Source of the DNA: JAPLFM01 sp964650885
GTDB taxonomy: Bacteria > Bacteroidota > Ignavibacteria > Kapaibacteriales > UBA2268
Direction: 5' to 3'
Length of the DNA stretch: 64,000 bases
NCBI GenBank assembly: GCA_964650885.1
Contig: CAZYXG010000002.1
Span: forward strand, 62,001-126,000
How positions within the stretch are numbered: the first letter of the stretch is position 1; every line of letters begins with the position of its first letter. Positions 9,032-17,027 of the stretch are shown here, one piece after another. The position numbers were made by a program, and so were the translations under genes. The notes beneath the pieces were generated by a model that was not told the DNA's origin, made no database searches, and saw only the letters and a list, made by a program, of their open reading frames with translations.

Positions 9032-9063
9032 TTGTTTATTGAATTTTAGTTAAATTAAATTTG
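9032..9063 (+). promoter_or_regulatory. Bacteroidota-type promoter upstream of the Hpt gene
   Basis: TAAATTTG at 9056-9063 fits the TAnnTTTG -7 element known from Bacteroidota housekeeping promoters, and a TTG at 9032-9034 lies 21 bases upstream as a -33 element. The Hpt gene ATG is at 9080, after an AAAGGA-like site. This is a pattern match only. Confidence 0.5.
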
Positions 9064-9079
9064 TACTAAAGGAAAAAAT

Positions 9080-9388
9080 ATGAATATTCCAGACGATCCG
9101 TTTATAATTGAGCTGCTTCCAGAATTCTTAGATAGCTGGATAGCCGATATGGATACGCAATTTGCTACATTGGTTGCTGCAAAAAATGAAAATGACACTT
9201 ACCGATTGGCACATACTCTTAAGGGGTCTTGTTTTCAATTCGGAATTGATGAAATTGGAAGAATGGGTGTGGAAATTATGGCACTTGTGAGAGCTCACGA
9301 ATGGGACAAAGTTGCTAGTTACGAAGCACCATTAAAGCAAAAATTTGCTGAAACAAAGAAATTTATTGAAGAAAATTTAAATAAGTAG
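9080..9388 (+). CDS. Hpt-domain phosphotransfer protein
   Basis: A 102-residue single-domain histidine phosphotransfer protein. The diagnostic motif LAHTLKGSCFQFGI carries the phosphorylatable His45, and the rest is predicted all-helical. Hpt proteins relay phosphate between response regulator receiver domains and have no catalytic activity of their own. No histidine kinase lies beside it in this window; the only receiver-domain protein seen is at 23366. It has its own candidate promoter and is followed after one base by a secreted hypothetical gene. Confidence 0.85.
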   Translation: MNIPDDPFIIELLPEFLDSWIADMDTQFATLVAAKNENDTYRLAHTLKGSCFQFGIDEIGRMGVEIMALVRAHEWDKVASYEAPLKQKFAETKKFIEENLNK

Positions 9389-9389
9389 T

Positions 9390-9872
9390 ATGCTAAAACA
9401 TTTTATTGCAATCTGTTTTTTGTCCTTATCTTGTTTCTCTCAAACAAGAATTGCCGTTATGCCTTTGGATAATATGGATGGCAAATTAGATAAGAATGTT
9501 TGGTGCTATAATATGCAAGATACTTTATATAAAGAGTTGCTCAAAGCTGACCCTGAGCATAAATTTTATATTGTTGTGCCGCCAGATTCAATTGAAGATG
9601 AATTAGCTAAATTAAACCTCGACCCTGCTAACCCACAATACAAATCAGATGTTTGGAAAGCACTTGCAAATCTGAAAATCAAAAAAGTTGTTTTAGGAAA
9701 TTTCAATTTGAAAGGAGAGAAATTTCTTATGAATTTTTACATCTACGATGTAAAAATGAAACTAGCCGACCCCACAAATCAAATTCGTGACTTATTTAAA
9801 GATGAAAAAGATTTATATCTAACTGTCCCAGAAATAATGAATGCAATTCTTCCTGGATTTATTAAGAAGTAA
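9390..9872 (+). CDS. Secreted hypothetical protein, TolB-N/CsgG-like start
   Basis: A 160-residue protein with an N-terminal signal peptide (about residues 1-18, MLKHFIAICFLSLSCFSQ, cleavage likely near residue 18). The mature start TRIAVMPLDNMDGKLD resembles the beginning of TolB N-terminal-like or CsgG-like periplasmic domains, which often read IAVLPF. That similarity is weak. No catalytic motif is visible. It starts one base after the Hpt gene stop. Function unknown. Confidence 0.7.
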   Translation: MLKHFIAICFLSLSCFSQTRIAVMPLDNMDGKLDKNVWCYNMQDTLYKELLKADPEHKFYIVVPPDSIEDELAKLNLDPANPQYKSDVWKALANLKIKKVVLGNFNLKGEKFLMNFYIYDVKMKLADPTNQIRDLFKDEKDLYLTVPEIMNAILPGFIKK

Positions 9873-9941
9873 ATTATTTTTTCTACTATTACAATTTCGT
9901 TTTTAATTTATCAGTCATTTTATTTTTAGGAGAGCTAAAAC

Positions 9942-10139
9942 ATAGAACTCATTGCTAATAAAATTGAATTAAAAGCAATGCTTGTTTAAATTTTGGCAGA
10001 ACAAAAAAAGAAAAAGATAGACCAAAATTTTGAGTTTGTTTCAGATATAGAAATGGAAGAAATTCTTAATGATTTTAATCCGACTATTTTGAATTCGAAT
10101 GAATACTAAGACATCACTGACTGGGTTAAAGCAAAGTGA
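9942..10139 (+). pseudogene. Decayed antitoxin-like frame upstream of RelE-like toxin
   Basis: A 66-codon frame that ends in TGA at 10137-10139 and overlaps the toxin GTG start in the sequence GTGA, the usual overlap of antitoxin and toxin genes. The frame begins with ATA where a start codon would be expected, about 8 bases after AGGAGA (9928-9933). It contains in-frame TAA codons at 9987-9989 and 10107-10109. Only the stretch from 9993 (TTG) to 10109 could still give a 38-residue peptide, LAEQKKKKIDQNFEF onward. The stops and lost start suggest a broken antitoxin; the family cannot be named. Sequencing or assembly error near the adjacent gap is possible but would need several errors. Confidence 0.5.
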
Positions 10140-10576
10140 ATTTTGTAATTGATAAAAATTCAAANNNNNNNNNNNNNNNNNNNNNNNNNNNNNNNNNNNN
10201 NNNNNNNNNNNNNNNNNNNNNNNNNNNNNNNNNNNNNNNNNNNNNNNNNNNNNNNNNNNNNNNNAAAAATTCAAAAAAGTTCCTTGCTAAAATTGATAAA
10301 GATATTGTAGAAGTAATTAGACAAAAACTTAGTAAGCTTGATTTCGAGCTCGATAATTTTGGATTTATAAAATCCAATGAACTAGATATTAAAATACTCA
10401 AAAGGAACTTGTTTCCTAAGAAACGATTAAGAGTTGGAAATATTAGAGTTATTTTTGACTATGAATTTGTAACTAATACAATCACAATTTTTGATATAAA
10501 CTTTAGAGGAAATAGTTACTTGTCATTTAATCTAGTAATAGTTCCCATTCATTTTAAGAAGTTTCTGAGGAACTAA
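10136..10576 (+). CDS. RelE/ParE-type toxin, interrupted by an N run
   Basis: RelE-superfamily toxin-like protein starting GTG at 10136. Segments before and after the 100-N run read MNFVIDKNS and KNSKKFLAKIDKDIV. Removing the run and merging the shared AAAAATTCAAA gives MNFVIDKNSKKFLAKIDKD, the normal RelE N-terminus. The family core follows: KILKRNLFPKKRLRVGNIRV, then TITIFDINFRGNSYL. RelE toxins are mRNA-cleaving ribonucleases and ParE toxins poison gyrase; this sequence does not decide which. About 15 residues extend beyond the usual family end (after RGNSY), which may reflect a lost stop or a frameshift. The upstream antitoxin frame looks broken, so the toxin may be inactive or controlled elsewhere. 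Confidence 0.75.
   Translation: MNFVIDKNSXXXXXXXXXXXXXXXXXXXXXXXXXXXXXXXXXXKNSKKFLAKIDKDIVEVIRQKLSKLDFELDNFGFIKSNELDIKILKRNLFPKKRLRVGNIRVIFDYEFVTNTITIFDINFRGNSYLSFNLVIVPIHFKKFLRN
10165..10264. other. 100-N assembly gap with overlapping flanks
   Basis: Exactly 100 Ns. The last 11 bases before the run (AAAAATTCAAA) equal the first 11 after it. Merging deletes 111 bases, a multiple of three, and restores a normal RelE N-terminus. The gap is probably a scaffolding placeholder with no missing sequence. Confidence 0.85.
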
Positions 10577-10588
10577 CTAAGTTCATTA

Positions 10589-11476
10589 TCATCTCACAAA
10601 TAACAAACTCACTCCAGCTATTGTTAAAATTGAGCCCACTATTGTCCAAAAGTTTATCTTTTCTTTATAAATAAATTTTGAAATTGGTAGCATAATTATT
10701 GGCGATGTGGACATAAGTGTAGATGCAATTCCAATCTTAGTATGCTGAATTGCGTAAAAGCTTAATGAAATTCCTAAAAAGGGTCCAAACATTGAACCTA
10801 GTAAAATTGCAATCATTGAAGATTTGTTCTTGAAATATACTTCTTTCGGGTGCAAATATTTCTTAGCGTAAATAGAGATTGGAAGCAAGATTATAAACGC
10901 AGTTAACAGTCTATAAAGTGTACCAATTATTGGATTGAGTTCTCCAAGTAGAAACGCTTGCTTGGTTATTACAATTCCAACGGCTTGGCAAATAGAGCCA
11001 ATCATTGCATAGATAAATCCTTTTCTGCTAAATTCAAAAACTGTATTCTCGGTATCTCTGAAGTAAATGACTACTCCAATTCCAACTATTGTGATAATCA
11101 TTCCCAGTATGGCTATGCTTGGCAAAATTTCGCCAAGTAAAAAGTAGGATAAAATTGCAGAGAAAAATGGGCTTGATGCCATAATTAGTACACTTAGCCG
11201 AGGACCAATTAGCGAAAATGCTTTAAAATAGAATGAATCACCTATGACTAAGCCAATTATACCGCTTATTGTAAGCAACACCAATTGTTCTTGACTAAGC
11301 CCAAGATTAATGTTCCATAGAAAGCAAGTTGCTAAAATGTAAATGCTTGCCACTAGCATTCTATCCACATTTAGCTGAATAGCTCCATGTTTTCTTGCTA
11401 AAGCAGTAAATGCAAAAGAAGTACCCGACCACATAATTGTAACTAGTATTGCTGCAATTTCACCTAAATAGTTCAT
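10589..11476 (-). CDS. EamA-family drug/metabolite transporter
   Basis: A 295-residue inner-membrane protein with about ten hydrophobic helices arranged as two repeats of five, the EamA (DMT superfamily) layout. Such carriers export amino acids, nucleosides or other metabolites; the substrate cannot be read from sequence. Motifs such as MIIMLPISKFIYKEKINFW and GVSLLFVR at the C-terminus fit the second EamA domain. It lies alone on the minus strand, convergent with the RelE-like toxin and divergent from tatC. Confidence 0.85.
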   Translation of the reverse strand: MNYLGEIAAILVTIMWSGTSFAFTALARKHGAIQLNVDRMLVASIYILATCFLWNINLGLSQEQLVLLTISGIIGLVIGDSFYFKAFSLIGPRLSVLIMASSPFFSAILSYFLLGEILPSIAILGMIITIVGIGVVIYFRDTENTVFEFSRKGFIYAMIGSICQAVGIVITKQAFLLGELNPIIGTLYRLLTAFIILLPISIYAKKYLHPKEVYFKNKSSMIAILLGSMFGPFLGISLSFYAIQHTKIGIASTLMSTSPIIMLPISKFIYKEKINFWTIVGSILTIAGVSLLFVR

Positions 11477-11567
11477 AAGTAGAGTTTTTATAAATTTTTA
11501 AGAAGATTAATTATTATTTTTGAGTCTAATAATATTACAATTCACAAAATTACGATTTTATTTTTTA

Positions 11568-12338
11568 ATGTCTGATACTACTAACGAAAAAGAAGAAACA
11601 GAAACCCAAGAGGTTGGCTTTTTAGAACATTTGCGAGAGCTAAGGCAACGTATAATTTACGCTTTTCTTTGGCTAATGGGTGGTTGTGCTGTTGCTGGGT
11701 ACTATATAGACCCACTAATGGATGGACTTTTATTACGACCCGCTGTGAAAGCAAATTTAACTCTTCAAAATTTAAAAGTTTTTGGGAAACCAATTCTATA
11801 TTTCAAAGTTATTGTTTTGGCAGGTACAGTAATAGCATTCCCTTTTATTCTCTATCAGCTTTGGAAATTTGTAGAACCAGCACTTTACAACAATGAGAAA
11901 GGTTGGGCAAAGAAAATTACCTTCTTTACAACTCTTTGCTTCGCTTGTGGCGTTTTCTTTTCATATATGGTAATGATACCATCTATGCTACAGTTTTCTG
12001 CTGGCTTTGGCTCTTCTAATATCAAAAATATGATAGATGTTAATGAGTATTGGAGTTTTCTAATGCTAATGATACTTTCGGCTGGAATATTTTTTGAAAT
12101 GCCTATGGTGTCATTTGTGCTATCAAGAGTGGGAATGTTAACGCCAAGATTTTTAAGAAAATATAGAAGACATGCAGTGGTAATTATATTTATTGCAGCT
12201 GCCATTATTACCCCAACTCCAGACCCATTCAATCAGCTAATGGTGGCAGTACCAATTTATGTGCTTTATGAAATTAGTATAATTGTATCTCAATTTTCAG
12301 TAAAAAAAATAACAGAATTGCAAGAATCTACAGACTAA
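11568..12338 (+). CDS. tatC: Sec-independent protein translocase TatC
   Basis: Core membrane receptor of the twin-arginine translocation system, which recognises signal peptides with an RR motif and works with the TatA/B proteins at 6999-7539. The 256-residue protein from the ATG at 11568 begins MSDTTNEKEETETQE. It then has the signature FLEHLRELRQRIIYAF, six membrane helices, and ITPTPDPFNQLMVAVPIYVLYE, the family-specific region before the last helices. A longer in-frame start at 11520 adds a hydrophobic stretch not found in TatC, so the ATG at 11568 is preferred. The neighbours are unrelated, so tatC is separate from the tatA genes. Confidence 0.94.
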   Translation: MSDTTNEKEETETQEVGFLEHLRELRQRIIYAFLWLMGGCAVAGYYIDPLMDGLLLRPAVKANLTLQNLKVFGKPILYFKVIVLAGTVIAFPFILYQLWKFVEPALYNNEKGWAKKITFFTTLCFACGVFFSYMVMIPSMLQFSAGFGSSNIKNMIDVNEYWSFLMLMILSAGIFFEMPMVSFVLSRVGMLTPRFLRKYRRHAVVIIFIAAAIITPTPDPFNQLMVAVPIYVLYEISIIVSQFSVKKITELQESTD

Positions 12339-12413
12339 AAAGTATTGTAGAAATAAATAAGAATGAAAGTATATATCTTTCGTCAATAAATTAGTTAACA
12401 AAAACAAATTAAA

Positions 12414-13388
12414 ATGACATTAAACGATATTTGCCTACCTGTGAAAAGTAATCTTGAAGAATTCAATGATTACTTCAAATCGCTAATGCAAACCAAAGTT
12501 TCACTATTGAACTTAGTACTTCGCTATATAACTAAACGTAAGGGAAAGCAAGTGCGACCTGCTTTAGTTTTCCTTTCAGCTAAACTTGTTGGAGAAATCA
12601 ATCCTCGCTCGAGCATTGGTGCTTCTATGATAGAGCTATTGCATACTGCTACTCTTGTCCACGATGATGTGGTGGATAAAGCTAGCGAACGCAGAGGAGT
12701 AGCTTCTATCAATGCAGAATGGAATAATAAAATTGCTGTGTTAGTTGGTGATTATTTGCTTTCTCGTGGTTTGCTCAATGCAGTCAATAACAATGAATTT
12801 GAATTTCTAAAAGTAACTTCCAACTCAGTAAAACGTATGAGTGAAGGGGAGTTACTCTCAATTGAAAAAAGTAAGAGTGTAGAAATTACCGAAGAAGAGT
12901 ATTATCAAATTATAGGCGATAAGACTGCTTCTTTACTTTCATCTTGTTGCGAAGTTGGTGCAATTTCGGCAACAGACGACAAAGAAAAACATCTTGCGTT
13001 GAAAATGTATGGAGAATATGTGGGCATTGCATTCCAATTAAAAGACGACATACTAGATTTTGAATCGAAATCATCTATACTTGGGAAGCCAGTTGCAAAC
13101 GACATAAAAGAAAAGAAAATTACTTTGCCTTTGATTTATGCTTTCAGTAAAGCGAGCAAATCGGAAGGCAAAACAGTACAGAAGATTATCAAAAATGGCA
13201 ATTTGAAAACTAAAGACATAGAAGACGTCATCAATTTTATAAGAAAATATGACGGGATTATCTATGCTCAAGCTCAAGCATTGGAATATTCAAAAAAAGC
13301 AAAACTACAAATTGAACACTTTCCTGAATCTGATGCAAAAAAATCTTTATTTGAATTTGCAGATTTCGTAATTTCAAGAAGTTCTTAA
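12414..13388 (+). CDS. Long-chain polyprenyl diphosphate synthase
   Basis: Condenses isopentenyl diphosphate onto an allylic primer to make the side chain of a respiratory quinone. Both aspartate-rich motifs are present: D84-D85-V-V-D88 in TLVHDDVVDKASERRG and D211-D212-I-L-D215 in QLKDDILDFESKS, which bind Mg2+-diphosphate. The segment MIELLHTATLVHDD, with small residues just ahead of the first motif, matches the octaprenyl/solanesyl (IspB-type) group and not farnesyl synthases. The exact chain length cannot be set from sequence. At 324 residues the length is normal. It is followed after 22 bases by a Bax-inhibitor-like gene. Confidence 0.9.
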   Translation: MTLNDICLPVKSNLEEFNDYFKSLMQTKVSLLNLVLRYITKRKGKQVRPALVFLSAKLVGEINPRSSIGASMIELLHTATLVHDDVVDKASERRGVASINAEWNNKIAVLVGDYLLSRGLLNAVNNNEFEFLKVTSNSVKRMSEGELLSIEKSKSVEITEEEYYQIIGDKTASLLSSCCEVGAISATDDKEKHLALKMYGEYVGIAFQLKDDILDFESKSSILGKPVANDIKEKKITLPLIYAFSKASKSEGKTVQKIIKNGNLKTKDIEDVINFIRKYDGIIYAQAQALEYSKKAKLQIEHFPESDAKKSLFEFADFVISRSS

Positions 13389-13410
13389 AACAAAAAAGGA
13401 AAAATTAAAA

Positions 13411-14094
13411 ATGTCAAACATAGATCAAATTATATCGCAGCAAACAGAATTACCAATTGCTTTGAAAATGACCAAAGTTTACAACTGGATGATTGGAGGT
13501 TTGGGACTTACTTCGGCAGTTGCTTATTTTGTAAATTCCACTGGATTAGTTTATGAAATTGGTGGGTTTTATTTGCTATTCTTTTTTGCCACATTGGGCT
13601 TAGTCTGGTTTATTTCAGCAAGAGTAGAATCAATGAGCTATAGCACATTGCTTGGTAGCTTTTTGGCATATTCGGCACTCAATGGCGTAACTTTTTCATT
13701 GATTCTTATGTCCTATACGGGCGAGTCAATAATGGGAGTTTTCTCATTTACAGCACTTGCTTTCACAGCTTTAAGCATCTATGGTAGGGTTACCAAAAAA
13801 GATTTAACTGGTGTTGGCTCTTTTATGATTATGGGATTATTTGGAATAATCATAGCTTCACTAATAAATTTATTCCTTAATAGTTCTATTATGTACACTT
13901 CAATATCAATTATTGGTGTATTAATATTTGCAGGACTTACTGCTTATGACTCACAGAAAATTAAAGAAGTGCTTGCTGAAAATCACGATGAAGTTACTTT
14001 GAAAAAACTTTACATTTTCTTTGCTTTAGATCTTTACTTGGATTTCATCAACCTTTTCTTATTTTTGCTAAGATTACTTGGCAACAGAAAATAA
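13411..14094 (+). CDS. Bax inhibitor-1/YccA family membrane protein
   Basis: A 227-residue protein with about seven membrane helices and the family-specific C-terminal stretch GLTAYDSQKIKE, followed by a final hydrophobic helix and the short basic tail LLGNRK. Members of this family (TMBIM) act in membrane homeostasis or as pH-sensitive calcium leaks in some bacteria; the role here is unknown. It follows the polyprenyl synthase in the same direction and ends just before a strong terminator. Confidence 0.88.
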   Translation: MSNIDQIISQQTELPIALKMTKVYNWMIGGLGLTSAVAYFVNSTGLVYEIGGFYLLFFFATLGLVWFISARVESMSYSTLLGSFLAYSALNGVTFSLILMSYTGESIMGVFSFTALAFTALSIYGRVTKKDLTGVGSFMIMGLFGIIIASLINLFLNSSIMYTSISIIGVLIFAGLTAYDSQKIKEVLAENHDEVTLKKLYIFFALDLYLDFINLFLFLLRLLGNRK

Positions 14095-14120
14095 ACTAAC
14101 AAGTTTAAAATTAATAGTTT

Positions 14121-14146
14121 GGCTGAGTTTTTGCTCAGCCTTTTTT
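14121..14146 (+). terminator. Intrinsic terminator after Bax-inhibitor-like gene
   Basis: GGCTGAG (14121-14127) pairs with CTCAGCC (14134-14140) around a short T-rich loop, followed by TTTTTT. This is a clear rho-independent terminator just ahead of the TPR gene ATG at 14151, so that gene needs its own promoter or read-through. Confidence 0.85.
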
Positions 14147-14150
14147 ATAT

Positions 14151-15553
14151 ATGAGCAACATTTCACCATTATTTGCAGTCGAAGCCGAAGAACTACTTAA
14201 TTCAGGTAGGGCTCAAGAAGCAATTGATTTATGTAAACAGGGAATAGAAGCATTCCCTAACTACACAATAGCTTACGGTATATTGGCTAGAGCACACTCC
14301 GCAATCGGCGATTCAGCTGTGGCAGAAAGTGTGTTGGAAAGTGCTGCCCAAAGTTTTCCTCGTAGCAAAACCATTCGTAAAATTGTTGATTTATCGCACT
14401 CTGGCGATATTAATCAAATTTTGCATGAATTTGAAGCTAAATTAGAAAAAGAAAATCAAGCAAAAAAACAAACTAAAAAGAAAAAATCCCAAAGCAAAAA
14501 GTTTGAAAAATCTGAAGAAGTTGCTAAAGAGTCCGATGTAATTAATGAGTTAATAGCAGATATAGCATACGACAGAATTGAAAAGAAAGTCTATCAAGAA
14601 ACAATTTATACTCAAGCAGAAGTTAGCGATTTGAAGCTAATATTCACAAGCGATAAAATTGATGCTTATGTGTTGCCATTCAAAGCAAATTTTATTGATA
14701 AGAAGAAACGAGAAGCTCATTTCTCTCACGATAACTTTATGTTCCCACCACTTTTTTTTGATATTAAGTTCAATCCAGAAAAAATTGAAAGTCCTACTTT
14801 CACTAATTCTCTTGGGGTAATAGATGATGTCGAAAGAGAGATGTTTTTCGATGACGCTATTGCTACTTTCAACACTTCACTTTCTATGAATAATGAGAGT
14901 GAAGAACTTGAAGAACTAAAAGCAAAACAAGAGCAAAATACTGAATCTATTGAAACTGAATCTATTGAAATTGAAAATGTAGACAGTTCTACTTTGGATA
15001 ATATTCAACAAGTTGAAGAATTAGTTGATTCTAAATTTTATGGCGATGACTTAGAAGAAGTAATTGAAGAATTAGAAGANNNNNNNNNNNNNNNNNNNNN
15101 NNNNNNNNNNNNNNNNNNNNNNNNNNNNNNNNNNNNNNNNNNNNNNNNNNNNNNNNNNNNNNNNNNNNNNNNNNNNNNNTAGAAGAAGAAGTTCAACTTC
15201 CTGTAGAAGAATTAGAAGCTAATTATGAAATTGATACAGATGATGAATCTGAAGAAATTGGGGATATAGTTGGCGATATTATCGGAAAAATAATAACTGA
15301 CAATACTCCTCGCAATTTATCTATAGAGCAAATTGGAAATCAATTAAATAACTTTGGAGTTGAAGAGGTTGAAGAAGAAGATGAAGAAAACTATAGTGAT
15401 TTTGCTTCGGAAACAATAGCAGAAATTTTTGCGGAACAAGGTGCTTATACGAATTCTATCAAAATGTACACAAAACTTATTGACCAAGAACCAGAAAAAG
15501 CTGAATATTATTTAGCTAAAATTGAAGAAATTAAAATACTTAAAAATCAATAG
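14151..15553 (+). CDS. TPR-repeat protein with acidic linker, split by N run
   Basis: N-terminal residues 1-80 form tetratricopeptide-like helices (AEELLNSGRAQEAIDLCKQG, then AYGILARAHSAIGDSAVAE). A Lys-rich stretch (about residues 103-125) and a long acidic region follow. After the 100-N run the frame continues EEEVQLPVEELEANYEID and ends with another TPR-like motif, ETIAEIFAEQGAYTNSIKMY, then a tail to TAG at 15551-15553. The N run shifts the frame as written, but merging a 7-base overlap of the flanks keeps it open. Similar proteins with an N- and C-terminal TPR and a variable middle occur in this bacterial group; function unknown. No signal peptide is seen. It overlaps the convergent MEMO-like gene by 7 bases. 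Confidence 0.75.
15080..15179. other. 100-N assembly gap inside the TPR gene
   Basis: Exactly 100 Ns inside a run of Glu/Leu codons. Left flank ends TAGAAGA and right flank begins TAGAAGA; merging these seven bases keeps the left frame continuous with the right (EELEEEVQL). The sequence is repetitive here, so a few repeat units could be lost. Confidence 0.75.
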
Positions 15554-16752
15554 TAAGCAATGCTACAAAAACTTACAGCTGATTCCGTTTCTTTCTCATA
15601 CCATTGATTATAATCCAAGAATTTACCACGTTTTTCACCAATCAAACTAAGCAAAGCATAGAATGGAGATAATCCGCATATTCTGAATTTGTCGTTCCTA
15701 TTTGCAATTTGATAATAGAAATTATTGACATTAGCTTTTTCGAGTGATTCAATTAGTCTATGGTCGTTGATATGAATATCGTTCAACTTTGTATTGGCAT
15801 CGAATTTATCTTCAAACTTTTTGCCTACATGTGATAAATCACCACTGGCAAGGTATAATATCTTTTTGCCTGAATTAGCTAATACTGTTTTCAAAGCAGT
15901 GATTTGCTTTTGATAATCGAAATCCTCATCGGGTGTAGAATTCTTTGAAAACAGCCCTTGGATTGTTCCAGTTAAAATTGGCAATATTTTAAACTTTTTA
16001 TTTTTGAATAGCTCCTGAGCTAATACTAAATGAAATTCAAGAGAATGCTCTGGGAAATGTGCCAAATCATCATAAGTTACATCGCAATATTTTTCTAATT
16101 CATCAAGTAAATCAGTATCAGTTTGTAAATCGCCAAATGGAGTATTGAAATTTTTTCGAGTATACATAAAATAATTGCTTGACTTATAATGAGCTGTGCC
16201 AAGCAAGACAATCAAATCAAAATCAGATGTAGATATAGATTCAAAAGCAGGGGAATAAACTTTTGCGGAAATACCTCCTAACTTAAAGTCAATATGTGGA
16301 GCTATCAAAGCTATTGCATTTGTTGGATTGCCTTTTTTATTGAAATTAAGAATATCATTCATTTCAATGCTAAGAGTTTTTCCATTTGCCGAGTAGGAAT
16401 TACCCGCACAAACTGGCGGCCTGATATTGCTATTAAGGTAATCTTTTAGTTTGTTTCTAAGCTCTTTGATTTCTAAAGTTTCTATAAAGCCAAAGTAAAC
16501 CAATTGAGAATAAATATTCTGAATAATCAATTGGCTGAAATTTAAGTTTTTATTAAATAGCTTGGATTCCAAACTAGCAAGAGTTTGCTCAATGTCGAAG
16601 GATTTAATTAGCTCGATCAAATCCAATGGTATGGTTAGCTCTGGGGTAACTAAGCTAAGTGGATCTTTAAATAAATATACTTTTTCATTGCCAGAGTAAA
16701 CTATTTTTACCTCTATATCTTGGCGAACGGGATATAAAATATCGAAAGTCAT
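15547..16752 (-). CDS. MEMO1-family protein (AmmeMemoRadiSam B-like)
   Basis: A 401-residue protein whose C-terminal two thirds (about residues 110-401) belong to the MEMO family: IALIAPHIDFKLGG, LIVLLGTAHYKSSN, FPEHSLEFHLVLAQ and LASGDLSHVG are the recurrent motifs with conserved histidines. Family members have a dioxygenase-like fold, some bind metals, and in many bacteria they sit with an AMMECR1 protein and a radical-SAM enzyme. Neither partner is seen here. The first 110 residues form an extra N-terminal domain without recognised motifs, perhaps a winged-helix-like module. It overlaps the next upstream gene by 4 bases and is in line with dapD and secA. Confidence 0.85.
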   Translation of the reverse strand: MTFDILYPVRQDIEVKIVYSGNEKVYLFKDPLSLVTPELTIPLDLIELIKSFDIEQTLASLESKLFNKNLNFSQLIIQNIYSQLVYFGFIETLEIKELRNKLKDYLNSNIRPPVCAGNSYSANGKTLSIEMNDILNFNKKGNPTNAIALIAPHIDFKLGGISAKVYSPAFESISTSDFDLIVLLGTAHYKSSNYFMYTRKNFNTPFGDLQTDTDLLDELEKYCDVTYDDLAHFPEHSLEFHLVLAQELFKNKKFKILPILTGTIQGLFSKNSTPDEDFDYQKQITALKTVLANSGKKILYLASGDLSHVGKKFEDKFDANTKLNDIHINDHRLIESLEKANVNNFYYQIANRNDKFRICGLSPFYALLSLIGEKRGKFLDYNQWYEKETESAVSFCSIAYY

Positions 16753-17021
16753 TTTACGCTTTGTGAATTGTTTTCTTTTTCAGACAAAGAATGGACAATT
16801 TTATTGAATCTACGAAGTATTACTAGAAATCCTATGCCACCAATCAACATTACAACAGCAAATGCTAAGAATAGTAAATTCATAGTAAAAACATAAATTA
16901 CAAAGAATACTACTCCAGCTATAAACTTACTTACAGCCAATAAGAACCCAGTAAATTTAGTGTTTTTATCGGCTTTGTATTCGAATTCTTCCACTTGTAT
17001 TATTTCTTGTTCGTTTGTCAT
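16749..17021 (-). CDS. Small two-helix membrane protein
   Basis: A 90-residue hypothetical protein. An acidic, charged N-terminal 20 residues is followed by two hydrophobic segments (about residues 25-45 and 50-69) and a basic end (LRRFNKIVHSLSEKENN). No family is recognised. It overlaps the MEMO-like gene by 4 bases (ATGA) and lies 6 bases after dapD, so it belongs to the secA-dapD-MEMO transcription unit. It may be an inner-membrane accessory protein. Confidence 0.7.
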   Translation of the reverse strand: MTNEQEIIQVEEFEYKADKNTKFTGFLLAVSKFIAGVVFFVIYVFTMNLLFLAFAVVMLIGGIGFLVILRRFNKIVHSLSEKENNSQSVK

Positions 17022-17027
17022 TTCTGT

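Noticed and set aside
10041..10401. Minus-strand frames reading through the N run
   Set aside because: They exist only because X residues bridge the gap and overlap the RelE-like frame; no family features.
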